From assembly GCA_041391925.1 (NCBI GenBank), contig JAWKNA010000006.1, positions 1 to 64,000 on the forward strand: a stretch of 64,000 nt of DNA, read 5' to 3'. The translations under genes were made by a program, and so were the position numbers. Below are positions 33,275-41,577 of this stretch, in pieces. The notes beneath the pieces were generated by a model. That model saw only the letters and a program-made list of their open reading frames with translations, was not told the DNA's origin and searched no databases. Within the stretch, counting starts at the first letter, position 1. Every line of letters begins with the position of its first letter. This stretch comes from JBPOFM01 sp041391925. Its GTDB lineage: Bacteria > Bacteroidota > Bacteroidia > Flavobacteriales > Flavobacteriaceae.

Positions 33275-34021
33275 CTATGTAAGCATTCCTCCATCAACAT
33301 TCAATGTTTGGCCTGTAACATATGCACTCATGTCGCTTGCCAAGAAAACACAAACGTTGGCAATATCTTCTGGAGTTCCACCGCGTTTTAAAGGAATGGC
33401 ATCTCTCCATCCTTTAACCGTAGCTTCATCCAATTTTGCAGTCATCTCTGTTTCAATAAAACCTGGGGCAATAACGTTGCTTCTTATGTTTCTGGATCCC
33501 AACTCTAAAGCAACGGATTTTGAAAACCCAATTATTCCAGCTTTGGAAGCTGCGTAATTGGTCTGTCCAGCATTTCCTTTGACACCAACCACAGAACTCA
33601 TGTTGATAATAGACCCTTTACGTTGTTTCAACATCGTACGCTGAACAGCTTTAGTCATATTGAAAACCGATTTTAAATTGACCTCTATAACTTTATCAAA
33701 ATCTTCTTCTGTAATTCGCATCAACAAATTATCTTTAGTAATACCAGCATTGTTCACCAAAATATCAATGCTTCCAAATTCTTCTGCCACCGCATCAGCC
33801 AATTGTTGTGCTTCATTAAAATCGGCAGCATTACTTTGATAACCTTTTGCCTTCACTCCCATGGCATTCAATTCTTTTTCCAATGCGTTTGCTGATTCTA
33901 CAGATGAGCTGTAAGTGAACGCTACATTTGCTCCGTGTTGCCCAAAGACTTCTGCAATTCCTTTTCCAATTCCTCTACTTGCCCCTGTGATAATGGCTGT
34001 TTTTCCTTCTAATAATTTCAT
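33275..34021 (-). CDS. fabG: 3-oxoacyl-[acyl-carrier-protein] reductase
   Basis: A 248-aa short-chain dehydrogenase performing the first reduction of fatty-acid elongation (beta-ketoacyl-ACP to beta-hydroxyacyl-ACP, NADPH). Visible are the TGASRGIGKG cofactor loop, the NNAG motif, the catalytic Ser (INMSSVVG) with Tyr-x-x-x-Lys (TNYAASKAG), and the C-terminal YVTGQTLNVDGGM. It follows the sucD terminator on the same strand, near the lipid A cluster that uses 3-hydroxyacyl-ACP. Confidence 0.96.
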   Translation of the reverse strand: MKLLEGKTAIITGASRGIGKGIAEVFGQHGANVAFTYSSSVESANALEKELNAMGVKAKGYQSNAADFNEAQQLADAVAEEFGSIDILVNNAGITKDNLLMRITEEDFDKVIEVNLKSVFNMTKAVQRTMLKQRKGSIINMSSVVGVKGNAGQTNYAASKAGIIGFSKSVALELGSRNIRSNVIAPGFIETEMTAKLDEATVKGWRDAIPLKRGGTPEDIANVCVFLASDMSAYVTGQTLNVDGGMLT

Positions 34022-34077
34022 GTGTAGATATTATGATTAGTTGATGTTCAAATATAGCGATTACAAGTTATACGAAA

Positions 34078-34118
34078 TAAAAAACCTCATAAAATTATGA
34101 TGAATTTATGAGGTTTTA
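34078..34118 (-). terminator. Terminator of the lpx-efp-sucD operon
   Basis: A perfect 13-bp stem aaaacctcataaa (34081-34093) / tttatgaggtttt (34105-34117), 11-nt loop, with A-rich sequence on its left that gives the T run for minus-strand transcripts. It is placed 20 bp past the sucD stop. Confidence 0.82.
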
Positions 34119-34137
34119 CTGAGTATTATTTGGGTTT

Positions 34138-35010
34138 TTACCCTAAAACTTCTTTTACTTTTTTACCAATTTCAGCAGGAGAATCCACTACATGGATTCC
34201 AGATTCTCTCATGATTTTTTTCTTGGCTTGAGCTGTATCGTCACTTCCGCCAACAATTGCGCCAGCATGCCCCATGGTACGACCTGCGGGTGCCGTTTCA
34301 CCAGCAATAAACCCAATGATTGGTTTTTTGCTTCCGCAGTTTTTGTACCAATGGGCAGCATCCGCTTCCAATTGTCCGCCAATCTCGCCAATCATGACAA
34401 CTGCTTCAGTTTCTGGGTCATTAATCAAAAGTTCAACAGCTTGTCTCGTTGTAGTTCCAATAATTGGATCACCACCTATTCCGATGGCAGTTGTAATGCC
34501 TAGACCTTGTTTCACTACTTGATCCGCCGCTTCATATGTCAATGTTCCAGATTTTGAAACAATCCCCACTTTTCCTTTTTTGAACACAAACCCTGGCATG
34601 ATACCCACTTTGGCTTCGCCAGGTGTAATCACTCCTGGACAATTTGGTCCAATCAAGCGACATTCTTTTCCTTTGATATAATTGGCAGCTTTAATCATAT
34701 CCCCAACAGGAATTCCCTCTGTAATACATATAATTACCTTGATTCCAGCGTCAGCAGCTTCCATAATGGCATCCGCAGCAAAAGCTGGTGGCACAAATAG
34801 TATGGAAGTATCAGCGCCAGCTTTATCAACAGCATCTTTGACGGTATTGAAAACTGGTTTGTCCAAATGTGTTTGACCACCTTTTCCCGGTGTAACACCA
34901 CCAACAACATTCGTTCCATATTCTATCATTTGAGATGCGTGAAATGTTCCTTCGCTACCTGTAAATCCTTGTACAATTATTTTCGAATTCTTGTTGACTA
35001 AAACGCTCAT
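34138..35010 (-). CDS. sucD: Succinate-CoA ligase alpha subunit
   Basis: The 290-aa alpha subunit of succinyl-CoA synthetase (TCA cycle), which carries the phosphohistidine. Visible are the CoA-binding N-terminus VLVNKNSKIIVQGFTGSEGT, the GPNCPGVI loop, KVGIVSKSGTLTYE and the phosphorylated His in GRTMGHAGAI. I start at ATG 35010: the frame is open to 35058, but a -7 element at 35039-35046 would start transcription after that point. The beta subunit (sucC) is not in the window. Confidence 0.96.
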   Translation of the reverse strand: MSVLVNKNSKIIVQGFTGSEGTFHASQMIEYGTNVVGGVTPGKGGQTHLDKPVFNTVKDAVDKAGADTSILFVPPAFAADAIMEAADAGIKVIICITEGIPVGDMIKAANYIKGKECRLIGPNCPGVITPGEAKVGIMPGFVFKKGKVGIVSKSGTLTYEAADQVVKQGLGITTAIGIGGDPIIGTTTRQAVELLINDPETEAVVMIGEIGGQLEADAAHWYKNCGSKKPIIGFIAGETAPAGRTMGHAGAIVGGSDDTAQAKKKIMRESGIHVVDSPAEIGKKVKEVLG

Positions 35011-35038
35011 GTTTTTTGGTTTAATTTTTAAGACGATG

Positions 35039-35046
35039 CAAAAGTA
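35039..35046 (-). promoter_or_regulatory. -7 element of sucD
   Basis: Minus-strand TACTTTTG matches TAnnTTTG, with a predicted start near 35032 and a 22-nt leader. This supports the start codon at 35010 and partly independent transcription of sucD from the lpx genes. Confidence 0.5.
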
Positions 35047-35075
35047 ACCCATTCGCAACTATCTGTAAAATGTAT

Positions 35076-35480
35076 TTAAATTTTTATTTCTGAAAATGTT
35101 CTTAAACTGGCAGGGCTTTCGTCGGCCATTTGACTTATTTCGTAGCCTTTATAGAGCTTACCATCCTTCACTTCCCAAATAGAAATAAAGTGAGCTAATG
35201 CTTCTTCTTCATCTGTGTTTTCAATGGGAATCACATAAATGGTGTAACGAGCCGTTACTATAGAGTCTTCTTCCAATAAATGGCTTAATCTATATCTGAA
35301 TGAAAGATAGGATTTTCGTACATCTTCCAGCATTTGATTAATACGAGAGTAATTTAATGATATAAATCCTTTGCTGCTGTTCCAGTGTAGTTCACAATCT
35401 TTATGGAACATTGAAATCGCATTGCTATCCTTGCCAAGATCAAGATTGTAAAATCCTCTTACAATTTCTTTAGCTGTCAT
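35076..35480 (-). CDS. NTF2-like (SnoaL-type) protein
   Basis: A 134-aa cytosolic protein with the cone-shaped alpha+beta pattern of the NTF2-like superfamily: helix TAKEIVRGFYNLDLG, CELHWNSSKGF, ARYTIYVIPI and FISIWEVKDGKLYKGYEISQ. Members may be enzymes or binding proteins; the catalytic role is unclear. Its ATG overlaps the stop of the second lpxD gene by one base (TAATG-type on the minus strand), so it belongs to the lipid A operon. Confidence 0.8.
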   Translation of the reverse strand: MTAKEIVRGFYNLDLGKDSNAISMFHKDCELHWNSSKGFISLNYSRINQMLEDVRKSYLSFRYRLSHLLEEDSIVTARYTIYVIPIENTDEEEALAHFISIWEVKDGKLYKGYEISQMADESPASLRTFSEIKI

Positions 35481-36415
35481 TATTTTCTCTTTAACTTTTC
35501 AATTAATTCAGGAATCATTTTAATCGAGGCTATTTCTTTATACTTGCTCCTAAAATCATCCGCTGGAGTTCCAAAATAACTTTTGTAGCCTTCCAAAGAT
35601 TTACTTACGCCAGATTGTGCGGAGATGACAGCTTTAGTTCCGATGGTAATCCCACTAGTAATGCCTACCTGCCCCCAGATGGTCACTTCATCTTCTATAA
35701 CCACACAACCTGCAATTCCTGTCTGTGAAGCAATCAGGCATTTTTTTCCTATAACAGTATCATGACCAACTTGGATTTGATTGTCCAGTTTCGAGCCTTC
35801 ACCAATAATTGTGTCTGCTGTAACACCTCTATCGATGGTACAAAGTGCACCAATGTCAACATTGTCTTTAATCACAACACGACCACCCGAAATCAATTGA
35901 TCAAAACCTTCTGGACGTTTTTTATAATAAAATGCACTGGCACCAAGAATTGTTCCCGCATGAATGATAACGTTGTTTCCAATAATCGTATCGTCGTAAA
36001 TGCTTACATTTGAATGAATTACACAATTACTGCCTATAGTTACATTATTGCCTATAAAACAATTGGGTTGAATGATGGTATTCTGTCCAATGGTCGCAGA
36101 AGTTGAAACTGAAGAATTAGAAGATTGAAACGGTTTGAAATATTTTGTGAGCTTGTTGAAATCCCGAAATGGGTCGTCACTAATCAATAATGCCTTTCCC
36201 TGTGGACATTCTACTTCTTTATTGATCAAAACAATGGTTGCTGCAGAATTTAAAGCTTTGTCATAATATTTTGGATGGTCAACAAATACAATATCTCCCG
36301 GTTCGACCACATGAATTTCGTTCATTCCCAGAACAGGAAATTCATCATCTCCAACATAGGTAGCTTTAATGATTTCGGCTATTTGCTTTAAGGTATGTGG
36401 CTGTGGAAATTTCAA
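35480..36415 (-). CDS. LpxD-like UDP-acylglucosamine N-acyltransferase paralogue
   Basis: A 311-aa hexapeptide-repeat acyltransferase. An N-terminal substrate-binding domain (residues 1-100) is followed by a left-handed beta-helix with repeated I/V-G-x-x hexads and the catalytic-type His in QIQVGHDTVIG. It closely resembles LpxD, which adds the second 3-hydroxyacyl chain to UDP-3-O-acyl-glucosamine, but a longer canonical lpxD lies in the same operon at 39206. This second copy lacks part of the usual C-terminus. It may transfer a different acyl chain or act on another sugar. It sits between efp and the NTF2-like gene. Confidence 0.85.
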   Translation of the reverse strand: MKFPQPHTLKQIAEIIKATYVGDDEFPVLGMNEIHVVEPGDIVFVDHPKYYDKALNSAATIVLINKEVECPQGKALLISDDPFRDFNKLTKYFKPFQSSNSSVSTSATIGQNTIIQPNCFIGNNVTIGSNCVIHSNVSIYDDTIIGNNVIIHAGTILGASAFYYKKRPEGFDQLISGGRVVIKDNVDIGALCTIDRGVTADTIIGEGSKLDNQIQVGHDTVIGKKCLIASQTGIAGCVVIEDEVTIWGQVGITSGITIGTKAVISAQSGVSKSLEGYKSYFGTPADDFRSKYKEIASIKMIPELIEKLKRK

Positions 36416-36421
36416 TTGAAA

Positions 36422-36988
36422 TTATTCTTTAACACGTTCTTTGTAAGTTCCTTTTTCAGTTTCGATTTTGATTTTATCGCCTTCATTGATGAAAAGCGGA
36501 ACATTTACTTCGGCTCCAGTTTCAACAGTAGCAGGTTTAGTGGCGTTAGTAGCCGTATTTCCTTTAACACCAGGCTCAGTTGCAGTTACTTCTAAAATAA
36601 CAGTTGCTGGCATGTCCACCGAAAGTGGCATATTGTCTTCAGTATTGATTTGAATTGTAACAAGCTCACCTTCTTTCAATAAATCTGGTCTATCCAATGC
36701 AGATTCCAAAAGTCGAATTTGGGTGTAGTCCGCCGTATTCATGAAATGATAGAATTCACCATCATTGTACAAAAATTGAAACTGATGTGTTTCCACTCTT
36801 ACATCTTCTATTTTATGTCCTGCGGAAAAGGTATTGTCCAATACTTTTCCATTGGTGACACTTTTCATTTTTGTCCGGACAAACGCAGGGCCTTTTCCAG
36901 GTTTTACGTGGAGAAATTCGATGATTTTATAAATATCATTGTTATACCGAATGCACAATCCGTTTCTGATATCTGAAGTACTTGCCAT
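36422..36988 (-). CDS. efp: Translation elongation factor P
   Basis: A 188-aa three-domain factor that relieves ribosome stalling at polyproline. The N-terminal KOW-like domain carries Lys32 in the loop HVKPGKGPAF, the site that is post-translationally modified in the lysine-type EF-Ps. The C-terminal signature FINEGDKIKIETEKGTYKERV is intact. It is embedded between lpxA and the second lpxD on the same strand. Confidence 0.97.
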   Translation of the reverse strand: MASTSDIRNGLCIRYNNDIYKIIEFLHVKPGKGPAFVRTKMKSVTNGKVLDNTFSAGHKIEDVRVETHQFQFLYNDGEFYHFMNTADYTQIRLLESALDRPDLLKEGELVTIQINTEDNMPLSVDMPATVILEVTATEPGVKGNTATNATKPATVETGAEVNVPLFINEGDKIKIETEKGTYKERVKE

Positions 36989-37023
36989 TTTTATTTAATT
37001 GAATTTATGTTTTATTTTATTTT

Positions 37024-37809
37024 TTAATTGGATTTGAAATAACCTTTCATAATTCCTCTGTGTGAGTTTTTAATGAATTGAAGTATTTCATCACGTTCAG
37101 GAGTAGCTTCCATTTCGGCCTCTATGATTTCTGAAGCTTGCGTGTTGTTGTAATTTTTTTGATATAGAATCCTGTAAATATCCTGAATTTCCCTGATTTT
37201 ATCAGAACTGAAGCCTCTTCTCCTTAAGCCTACAGAATTGATTCCAACATAAGATAACGGCTCACGAGCTGCCTTAACAAAGGGCGGAACATCTTTCCTG
37301 ACCAAAGAACCACCAGTTACAAAGGCATGATTCCCAATCGAACAAAATTGGTGCACTGCTGTCATTCCTGCCAAAACCACATAGTCACCAACTGAAATGT
37401 GACCAGCCAAAGTACTATTGTTAGAAAAAATACAATTGTTACCAACTACACAATCATGTGCTATATGACAATAAGCCATAATGAGACAATTACTGCCAAT
37501 GACGGTTTTCATGCGATCGGAAGTGCCTCTGTTGATGGTGACACATTCTCTAATGGTTACATTATCACCAATTTCGGTAGTTGTGTCTTCATCTTTATAT
37601 TTTAAATCTTGTGGAACTGCTGAGATAACAGAGCCTGGAAAAATATTACAGTTTTTACCGATGCGAGCACCTTCCATGATGGTAACGTTACTTCCTATCC
37701 ATGTGCCTTCTCCAATAGTGACATTATTGTAAATGGTTGTAAATGGTTCAATCACCACATTTTTGGCAATTTTTGCTCCTGGGTGGACGTAAGCTAAAGG
37801 TTGGTTCAT
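37024..37809 (-). CDS. lpxA: UDP-N-acetylglucosamine acyltransferase
   Basis: A 261-aa enzyme for the first step of lipid A synthesis: transfer of a 3-hydroxyacyl chain from ACP to the 3-OH of UDP-GlcNAc. The left-handed beta-helix of hexapeptide repeats fills residues 1-185, with catalytic His in MAYCHIAHDC. The helical C-terminal domain includes GLRRRGFS. It lies 3 bp downstream of lpxC-fabZ. Confidence 0.97.
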   Translation of the reverse strand: MNQPLAYVHPGAKIAKNVVIEPFTTIYNNVTIGEGTWIGSNVTIMEGARIGKNCNIFPGSVISAVPQDLKYKDEDTTTEIGDNVTIRECVTINRGTSDRMKTVIGSNCLIMAYCHIAHDCVVGNNCIFSNNSTLAGHISVGDYVVLAGMTAVHQFCSIGNHAFVTGGSLVRKDVPPFVKAAREPLSYVGINSVGLRRRGFSSDKIREIQDIYRILYQKNYNNTQASEIIEAEMEATPERDEILQFIKNSHRGIMKGYFKSN

Positions 37810-37812
37810 AAT

Positions 37813-39219
37813 TTATTTTACTTTTGAAATTTGAGCCATTAATTCGGCTTCAGCGCAAAGCTTTCCATTGGCATAGGCGTAGCCTTGCATGTGGCAAATG
37901 CCGCGACGTATTGGTGTTATAAGGTCACACTTGAATATCAATGTGTCTCCAGGAACTACTTTTTGCTTGAACTTTACGTTGTCGATTTTCATAAAAAATG
38001 TCAAGTAATTCTCTGGGTCAGGAACGGTACTCAATACTAAAATACCACCTGTCTGTGCCATGGCCTCAACAATCAAGACACCAGGCATAACTGGCGCACC
38101 AGGAAAATGACCTGCAAAAAAGGGTTCATTCATAGTCACATTCTTAAGTCCAATGACTCCAGAATCTGTCAACTCGAATATTTTGTCAATCAATAAAAAT
38201 GGCTGTCTATGTGGTAACATATCCATTATTTTATTGACATCCATCAAAGGTTCTTGATTTATATCAATATTTGGCACATTATTGCGACGTTCATTTTTTA
38301 TGAGTTTGGACATTTTTTTTGCAAATTGGGTATTGATAAAATGCCCAGGTTTGTTTGCAATGACTTTTCCTTTCAAACGTACTCCTATCAAAGCCAAATC
38401 GCCAATAACGTCCAATAATTTATGTCTTGCGGCTTCATTGGGATAATGTAGGGTTAAGTTATCCAAGATACCGTTTTGTTTTACTGCAATGGAATCTTTT
38501 TTAAAGGCGACCTTTAATTTCTCCATGGTTTTTGGAGACAGTTCCTTATCCACATATACGATGGCATTATTTAAATCACCGCCTTTTATCAACCCGTTCT
38601 CCAATAACATTTCAATCTCGTGCAAAAAACTGAATGTCCTCGCATTAGAAATATCCTCTTTAAAGTCTGATAAATGGTTTAAGGTAGCGTTTTGCGTGCC
38701 TAATACTTTGGTGCCAAAATCCACCATTGTTGTAACTTGGTATTCCTTGGCTGGCATGACGATAATTTCGCTGCCAGATTCTTCATCCATGTACGATACC
38801 ACATCAGTGACTACATATTCTTCGCGTTCCTCACACTGCTCTTCAATACCAGCTTTGTGCAGGGCTTCCACAAAGTATTTGGAAGAACCATCCATTATGG
38901 GTGGCTCTGAGGCATCCAATTCCAAAATGCAATTGTCGATATTCATTCCAACCAAAGCTGCAAGCACATGCTCAGATGTTTGGATGGTAACACCATTTTT
39001 TTCCAGACATGTACCACGTTGGGTATTTGTGACATAATTTGCATCCGCTTCAATAACTGGACAACCTTCCAAATCCACCCGTTTAAAGGCAAATCCGAAA
39101 TTTGGTGGCGCTGGTTTAAAGGTCAGGGTTACATTCTTGCCTGTATGCAAGCCAACTCCAGTTAAAGACACATCCTTTTGGATGGTTTTTTGCTTAACAT
39201 CTGTTTTAACTATTGCCAT
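37813..39219 (-). CDS. lpxC-fabZ: Bifunctional LpxC deacetylase / FabZ dehydratase
   Basis: A 468-aa fusion typical of Bacteroidota. Residues 1-about 300 are LpxC, the zinc deacetylase committing UDP-3-O-acyl-GlcNAc to lipid A (TSEHVLAALVGM, then HKLLDVIGDLALIG and GHFINTQFA). Residues about 315-468 are FabZ, the 3-hydroxyacyl-ACP dehydratase (MLPHRQPFLLIDKI, PFFAGHFPGAPVMPG with the catalytic His, and the Glu in IVEAMAQTGG). The fusion couples lipid A and fatty-acid flux. It overlaps lpxD by 14 bp. Confidence 0.97.
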   Translation of the reverse strand: MAIVKTDVKQKTIQKDVSLTGVGLHTGKNVTLTFKPAPPNFGFAFKRVDLEGCPVIEADANYVTNTQRGTCLEKNGVTIQTSEHVLAALVGMNIDNCILELDASEPPIMDGSSKYFVEALHKAGIEEQCEEREEYVVTDVVSYMDEESGSEIIVMPAKEYQVTTMVDFGTKVLGTQNATLNHLSDFKEDISNARTFSFLHEIEMLLENGLIKGGDLNNAIVYVDKELSPKTMEKLKVAFKKDSIAVKQNGILDNLTLHYPNEAARHKLLDVIGDLALIGVRLKGKVIANKPGHFINTQFAKKMSKLIKNERRNNVPNIDINQEPLMDVNKIMDMLPHRQPFLLIDKIFELTDSGVIGLKNVTMNEPFFAGHFPGAPVMPGVLIVEAMAQTGGILVLSTVPDPENYLTFFMKIDNVKFKQKVVPGDTLIFKCDLITPIRRGICHMQGYAYANGKLCAEAELMAQISKVK

Positions 39220-40234
39220 TTACTTTTTTTTCTAAATCATTAATGGTTTTTACAATCTTTGGAAGGTTTTTAAAATACACATATGATTTGTTCCAATCTG
39301 CATAACTAAACGATGGAGACCCTTGCAGAATCTCATTATCGCTTACATTTCTACCAATTCCAGATTGTGCCTGAATTTTAACATTGTTGCCGATGGTGAT
39401 ATGCCCTGCAATACCAACCTGACCACCAATTTGGCAATTTTTTCCAATTTTAGAAGATCCAGCCACTCCTGTCTGTGCGGCAATGACAGTGTTTTCCCCA
39501 ACCTCAACATTGTGCGCAATTTGGATTTGGTTATCGAGTTTTACCCCTTTTCTGATAATTGTAGAACCTAAAGTCGCTCTGTCGATAGTGGTTGCAGCTC
39601 CAATATCTACATAGTCCTCAATAATCACATTCCCTGTTTGTGGTACTTTTGAATATTCTCCATTCTCATTCGGCGCAAAACCAAATCCATCAGCCCCAAT
39701 AATGGCTCCAGAATTTAAGACACAATTGGCTCCAATAATGCAATCAGAATACACTTTTGCACCCGCAAATAAAATTGAATTTTCGTCTATGGAAACATTA
39801 TCGCCTATATAACAGTTAGGAAAAATCTTTACGTTATCCGCTATTTTTACATTGTCACCAATATATGTAAAAGCACCTATATAAATATTCTCGCCACATG
39901 TTGCAGATTTTGAAATAAATGAGGGTTGTTCAATCCCACTTTTGTTCATTTTAATCTGATTGTAATATTCCAATAATTTTGAAAAAGACTTATAGGCATC
40001 ATCGACCTTGATTAGAGTGGTGGATAAAACATTGTCGGCTTCAAAAGATTTATTGACAATGGTAATGGATGCTTTTGTGGAATATATATAAGATTTGTAT
40101 TTAGGATTTGCCAAAAAAGTGAGCGAACCTTCCGTACCTTCTTCAATTTTGGACAATTTAGAAACTTCAACATCGGGATTGCCGATAATGTCGCCTTCCA
40201 AAATGCCTGCTATTTGTGTTGCTGTAAATTTCAT
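39206..40234 (-). CDS. lpxD: UDP-3-O-acylglucosamine N-acyltransferase
   Basis: A 342-aa LpxD catalysing the third step of lipid A synthesis (N-acylation with a 3-hydroxyacyl chain). The N-terminal domain begins MKFTATQIAGILEG. The hexapeptide beta-helix carries the catalytic His in NQIQIAHNVEVGE, with GADGFGFAPNENGEYSKVPQ before it and a helical C-terminus. I choose ATG 40234, since the longer frame begins with TTG. A -7-like TATTTTTG (plus 40241-40248) lies immediately upstream, hinting at a leaderless or very short leader transcript. Confidence 0.95.
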   Translation of the reverse strand: MKFTATQIAGILEGDIIGNPDVEVSKLSKIEEGTEGSLTFLANPKYKSYIYSTKASITIVNKSFEADNVLSTTLIKVDDAYKSFSKLLEYYNQIKMNKSGIEQPSFISKSATCGENIYIGAFTYIGDNVKIADNVKIFPNCYIGDNVSIDENSILFAGAKVYSDCIIGANCVLNSGAIIGADGFGFAPNENGEYSKVPQTGNVIIEDYVDIGAATTIDRATLGSTIIRKGVKLDNQIQIAHNVEVGENTVIAAQTGVAGSSKIGKNCQIGGQVGIAGHITIGNNVKIQAQSGIGRNVSDNEILQGSPSFSYADWNKSYVYFKNLPKIVKTINDLEKKVNGNS

Positions 40235-40316
40235 TAAACGCAAAAATAGAAAAAATGTACCATATATTGTTGAATGTTGTGGAGTTGTTTGGTTTGATGT
40301 GTCACAAGCCTTTGAG

Positions 40317-41540
40317 CTAGGTTTTTGGATAACAGATATAATATTTGGTAACGGGCTCAGAAAGTGCTTTCAAATTCAATTGGTCAGATGCCTTGACGAT
40401 ATCCTCCACTTTGCCCGTTTTGTGCAAAATATTGATTTGTTGTGCATCATGTTGATATGCCTGATTTGAGATTTCTCCCATGAACACAAAATAATCTGCC
40501 TCCTCTTTTGAAATAGAATATTTCTTAATGAGCCTTTGAATGTATTTTTCTTTTGACGTGGATTTTATTCTTTTGTTTTTCAGTTTTATTTTCAACAAAT
40601 CACGATTGATAATCATATCTGAAAGATTTTTCAAAACAAAATCAGTACCATTCTGCCATTCTTTCATTGCAGAAATAATGTCATAATCATCCAATCTTGA
40701 AAACAGTTCCAAAGTGATATCATCAAAATTATCAATCGTTATTTCATGTTTCAAGAAATAACTTAAAGCTGTACTTGCATTCAACTCAGTTCCTTTGTTG
40801 GTAAGCTCCTTTGCCCTTTGCAACATTCGTGTCAATAATTGCTCTGCGACCAAACTTGTTTTGTGCAGATATACTTGCCAATACATCAAACGTCTGGCAA
40901 CAAGAAATTTTTCAATACTGTATATTCCTTTTTCTTCAATAACAAGTTCATCATTCTTTACATTCAGCATTGTGATGATACGTTCACTATTGATATTGCC
41001 TTCTGCTACACCTGTATAGAAGCTGTCCCGTTTGAGATAATCAGCTCTGTCCATGTCCAATTGACTTGATATCAATTGGCACATGAATTTTCGAGGATAC
41101 TCACATTTGAAGATTTCGATGGCAAGCGTTAAACTTCCGTTAAATTCTTCATTCAACTTTTCCATAAATTTGAGCGAAATAGCCTCATGTGAAACCCCAT
41201 TAACAATACTATGTTCCATAGCGTGGCTGAATGGTCCGTGACCAATATCGTGCAAAAGTATGGCAATATATAGTGCGGTTTCTTCATCATCAGAAATTGC
41301 AACTCCTTTAAAACGAAGCACATTCACTGCCTTTTGCATCAAATGCATACATCCTAGCGCATGATGAAAACGTGTATGGTGTGCGCCAGGATAGACAAGA
41401 TAGGACATGCCCATTTGTGAAATTCTGCGCAATCTTTGAAAGTATCGATGCTCAATCAATTCAAATATCAATGCATTCGGAATGGTAATAAATCCGTAAA
41501 TTGGGTCGTTAAATATCTTGAGTTTGTTACTTGTTTTCAA
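40317..41540 (-). CDS. HD-domain phosphohydrolase, dGTPase-like
   Basis: A 407-aa cytosolic HD-superfamily protein. Metal ligands are seen in HHTRFHHALGCMHL and LLHDIGHGPFSHAMEH (the HD pair), with later QLDMDRADYLKRD, as in dGTP triphosphohydrolase-related proteins. The true substrate is unknown. I start at TTG 41540 (MKTSNKLKIFNDPIYGFITIP), matching how flavobacterial homologues begin; an ATG at 41579 would add 13 residues but lies upstream of the transcript start expected from TATATTTG at 41569-41576. It precedes lpxD by about 80 bp on the same strand and is divergent from porX. Confidence 0.87.
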   Translation of the reverse strand: MKTSNKLKIFNDPIYGFITIPNALIFELIEHRYFQRLRRISQMGMSYLVYPGAHHTRFHHALGCMHLMQKAVNVLRFKGVAISDDEETALYIAILLHDIGHGPFSHAMEHSIVNGVSHEAISLKFMEKLNEEFNGSLTLAIEIFKCEYPRKFMCQLISSQLDMDRADYLKRDSFYTGVAEGNINSERIITMLNVKNDELVIEEKGIYSIEKFLVARRLMYWQVYLHKTSLVAEQLLTRMLQRAKELTNKGTELNASTALSYFLKHEITIDNFDDITLELFSRLDDYDIISAMKEWQNGTDFVLKNLSDMIINRDLLKIKLKNKRIKSTSKEKYIQRLIKKYSISKEEADYFVFMGEISNQAYQHDAQQINILHKTGKVEDIVKASDQLNLKALSEPVTKYYICYPKT

Positions 41541-41568
41541 ACCAGGAACTTTTACATTAAACTTTAAA

Positions 41569-41576
41569 CAAATATA
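41569..41576 (-). promoter_or_regulatory. -7 element of the HD-domain gene
   Basis: Minus-strand TATATTTG matches TAnnTTTG, only a few bases from the porX ATG on the other strand. Transcription near 41563 would leave a 23-nt leader to the TTG start at 41540. Confidence 0.45.
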
Positions 41577-41577
41577 C

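Noticed and set aside
35480..36415. Assigning the second LpxD-like gene as the housekeeping lpxD
   Set aside because: The longer gene at 39206-40234 matches LpxD better (MKFTATQIAGILEG start, full C-terminus), so this copy is called a paralogue.
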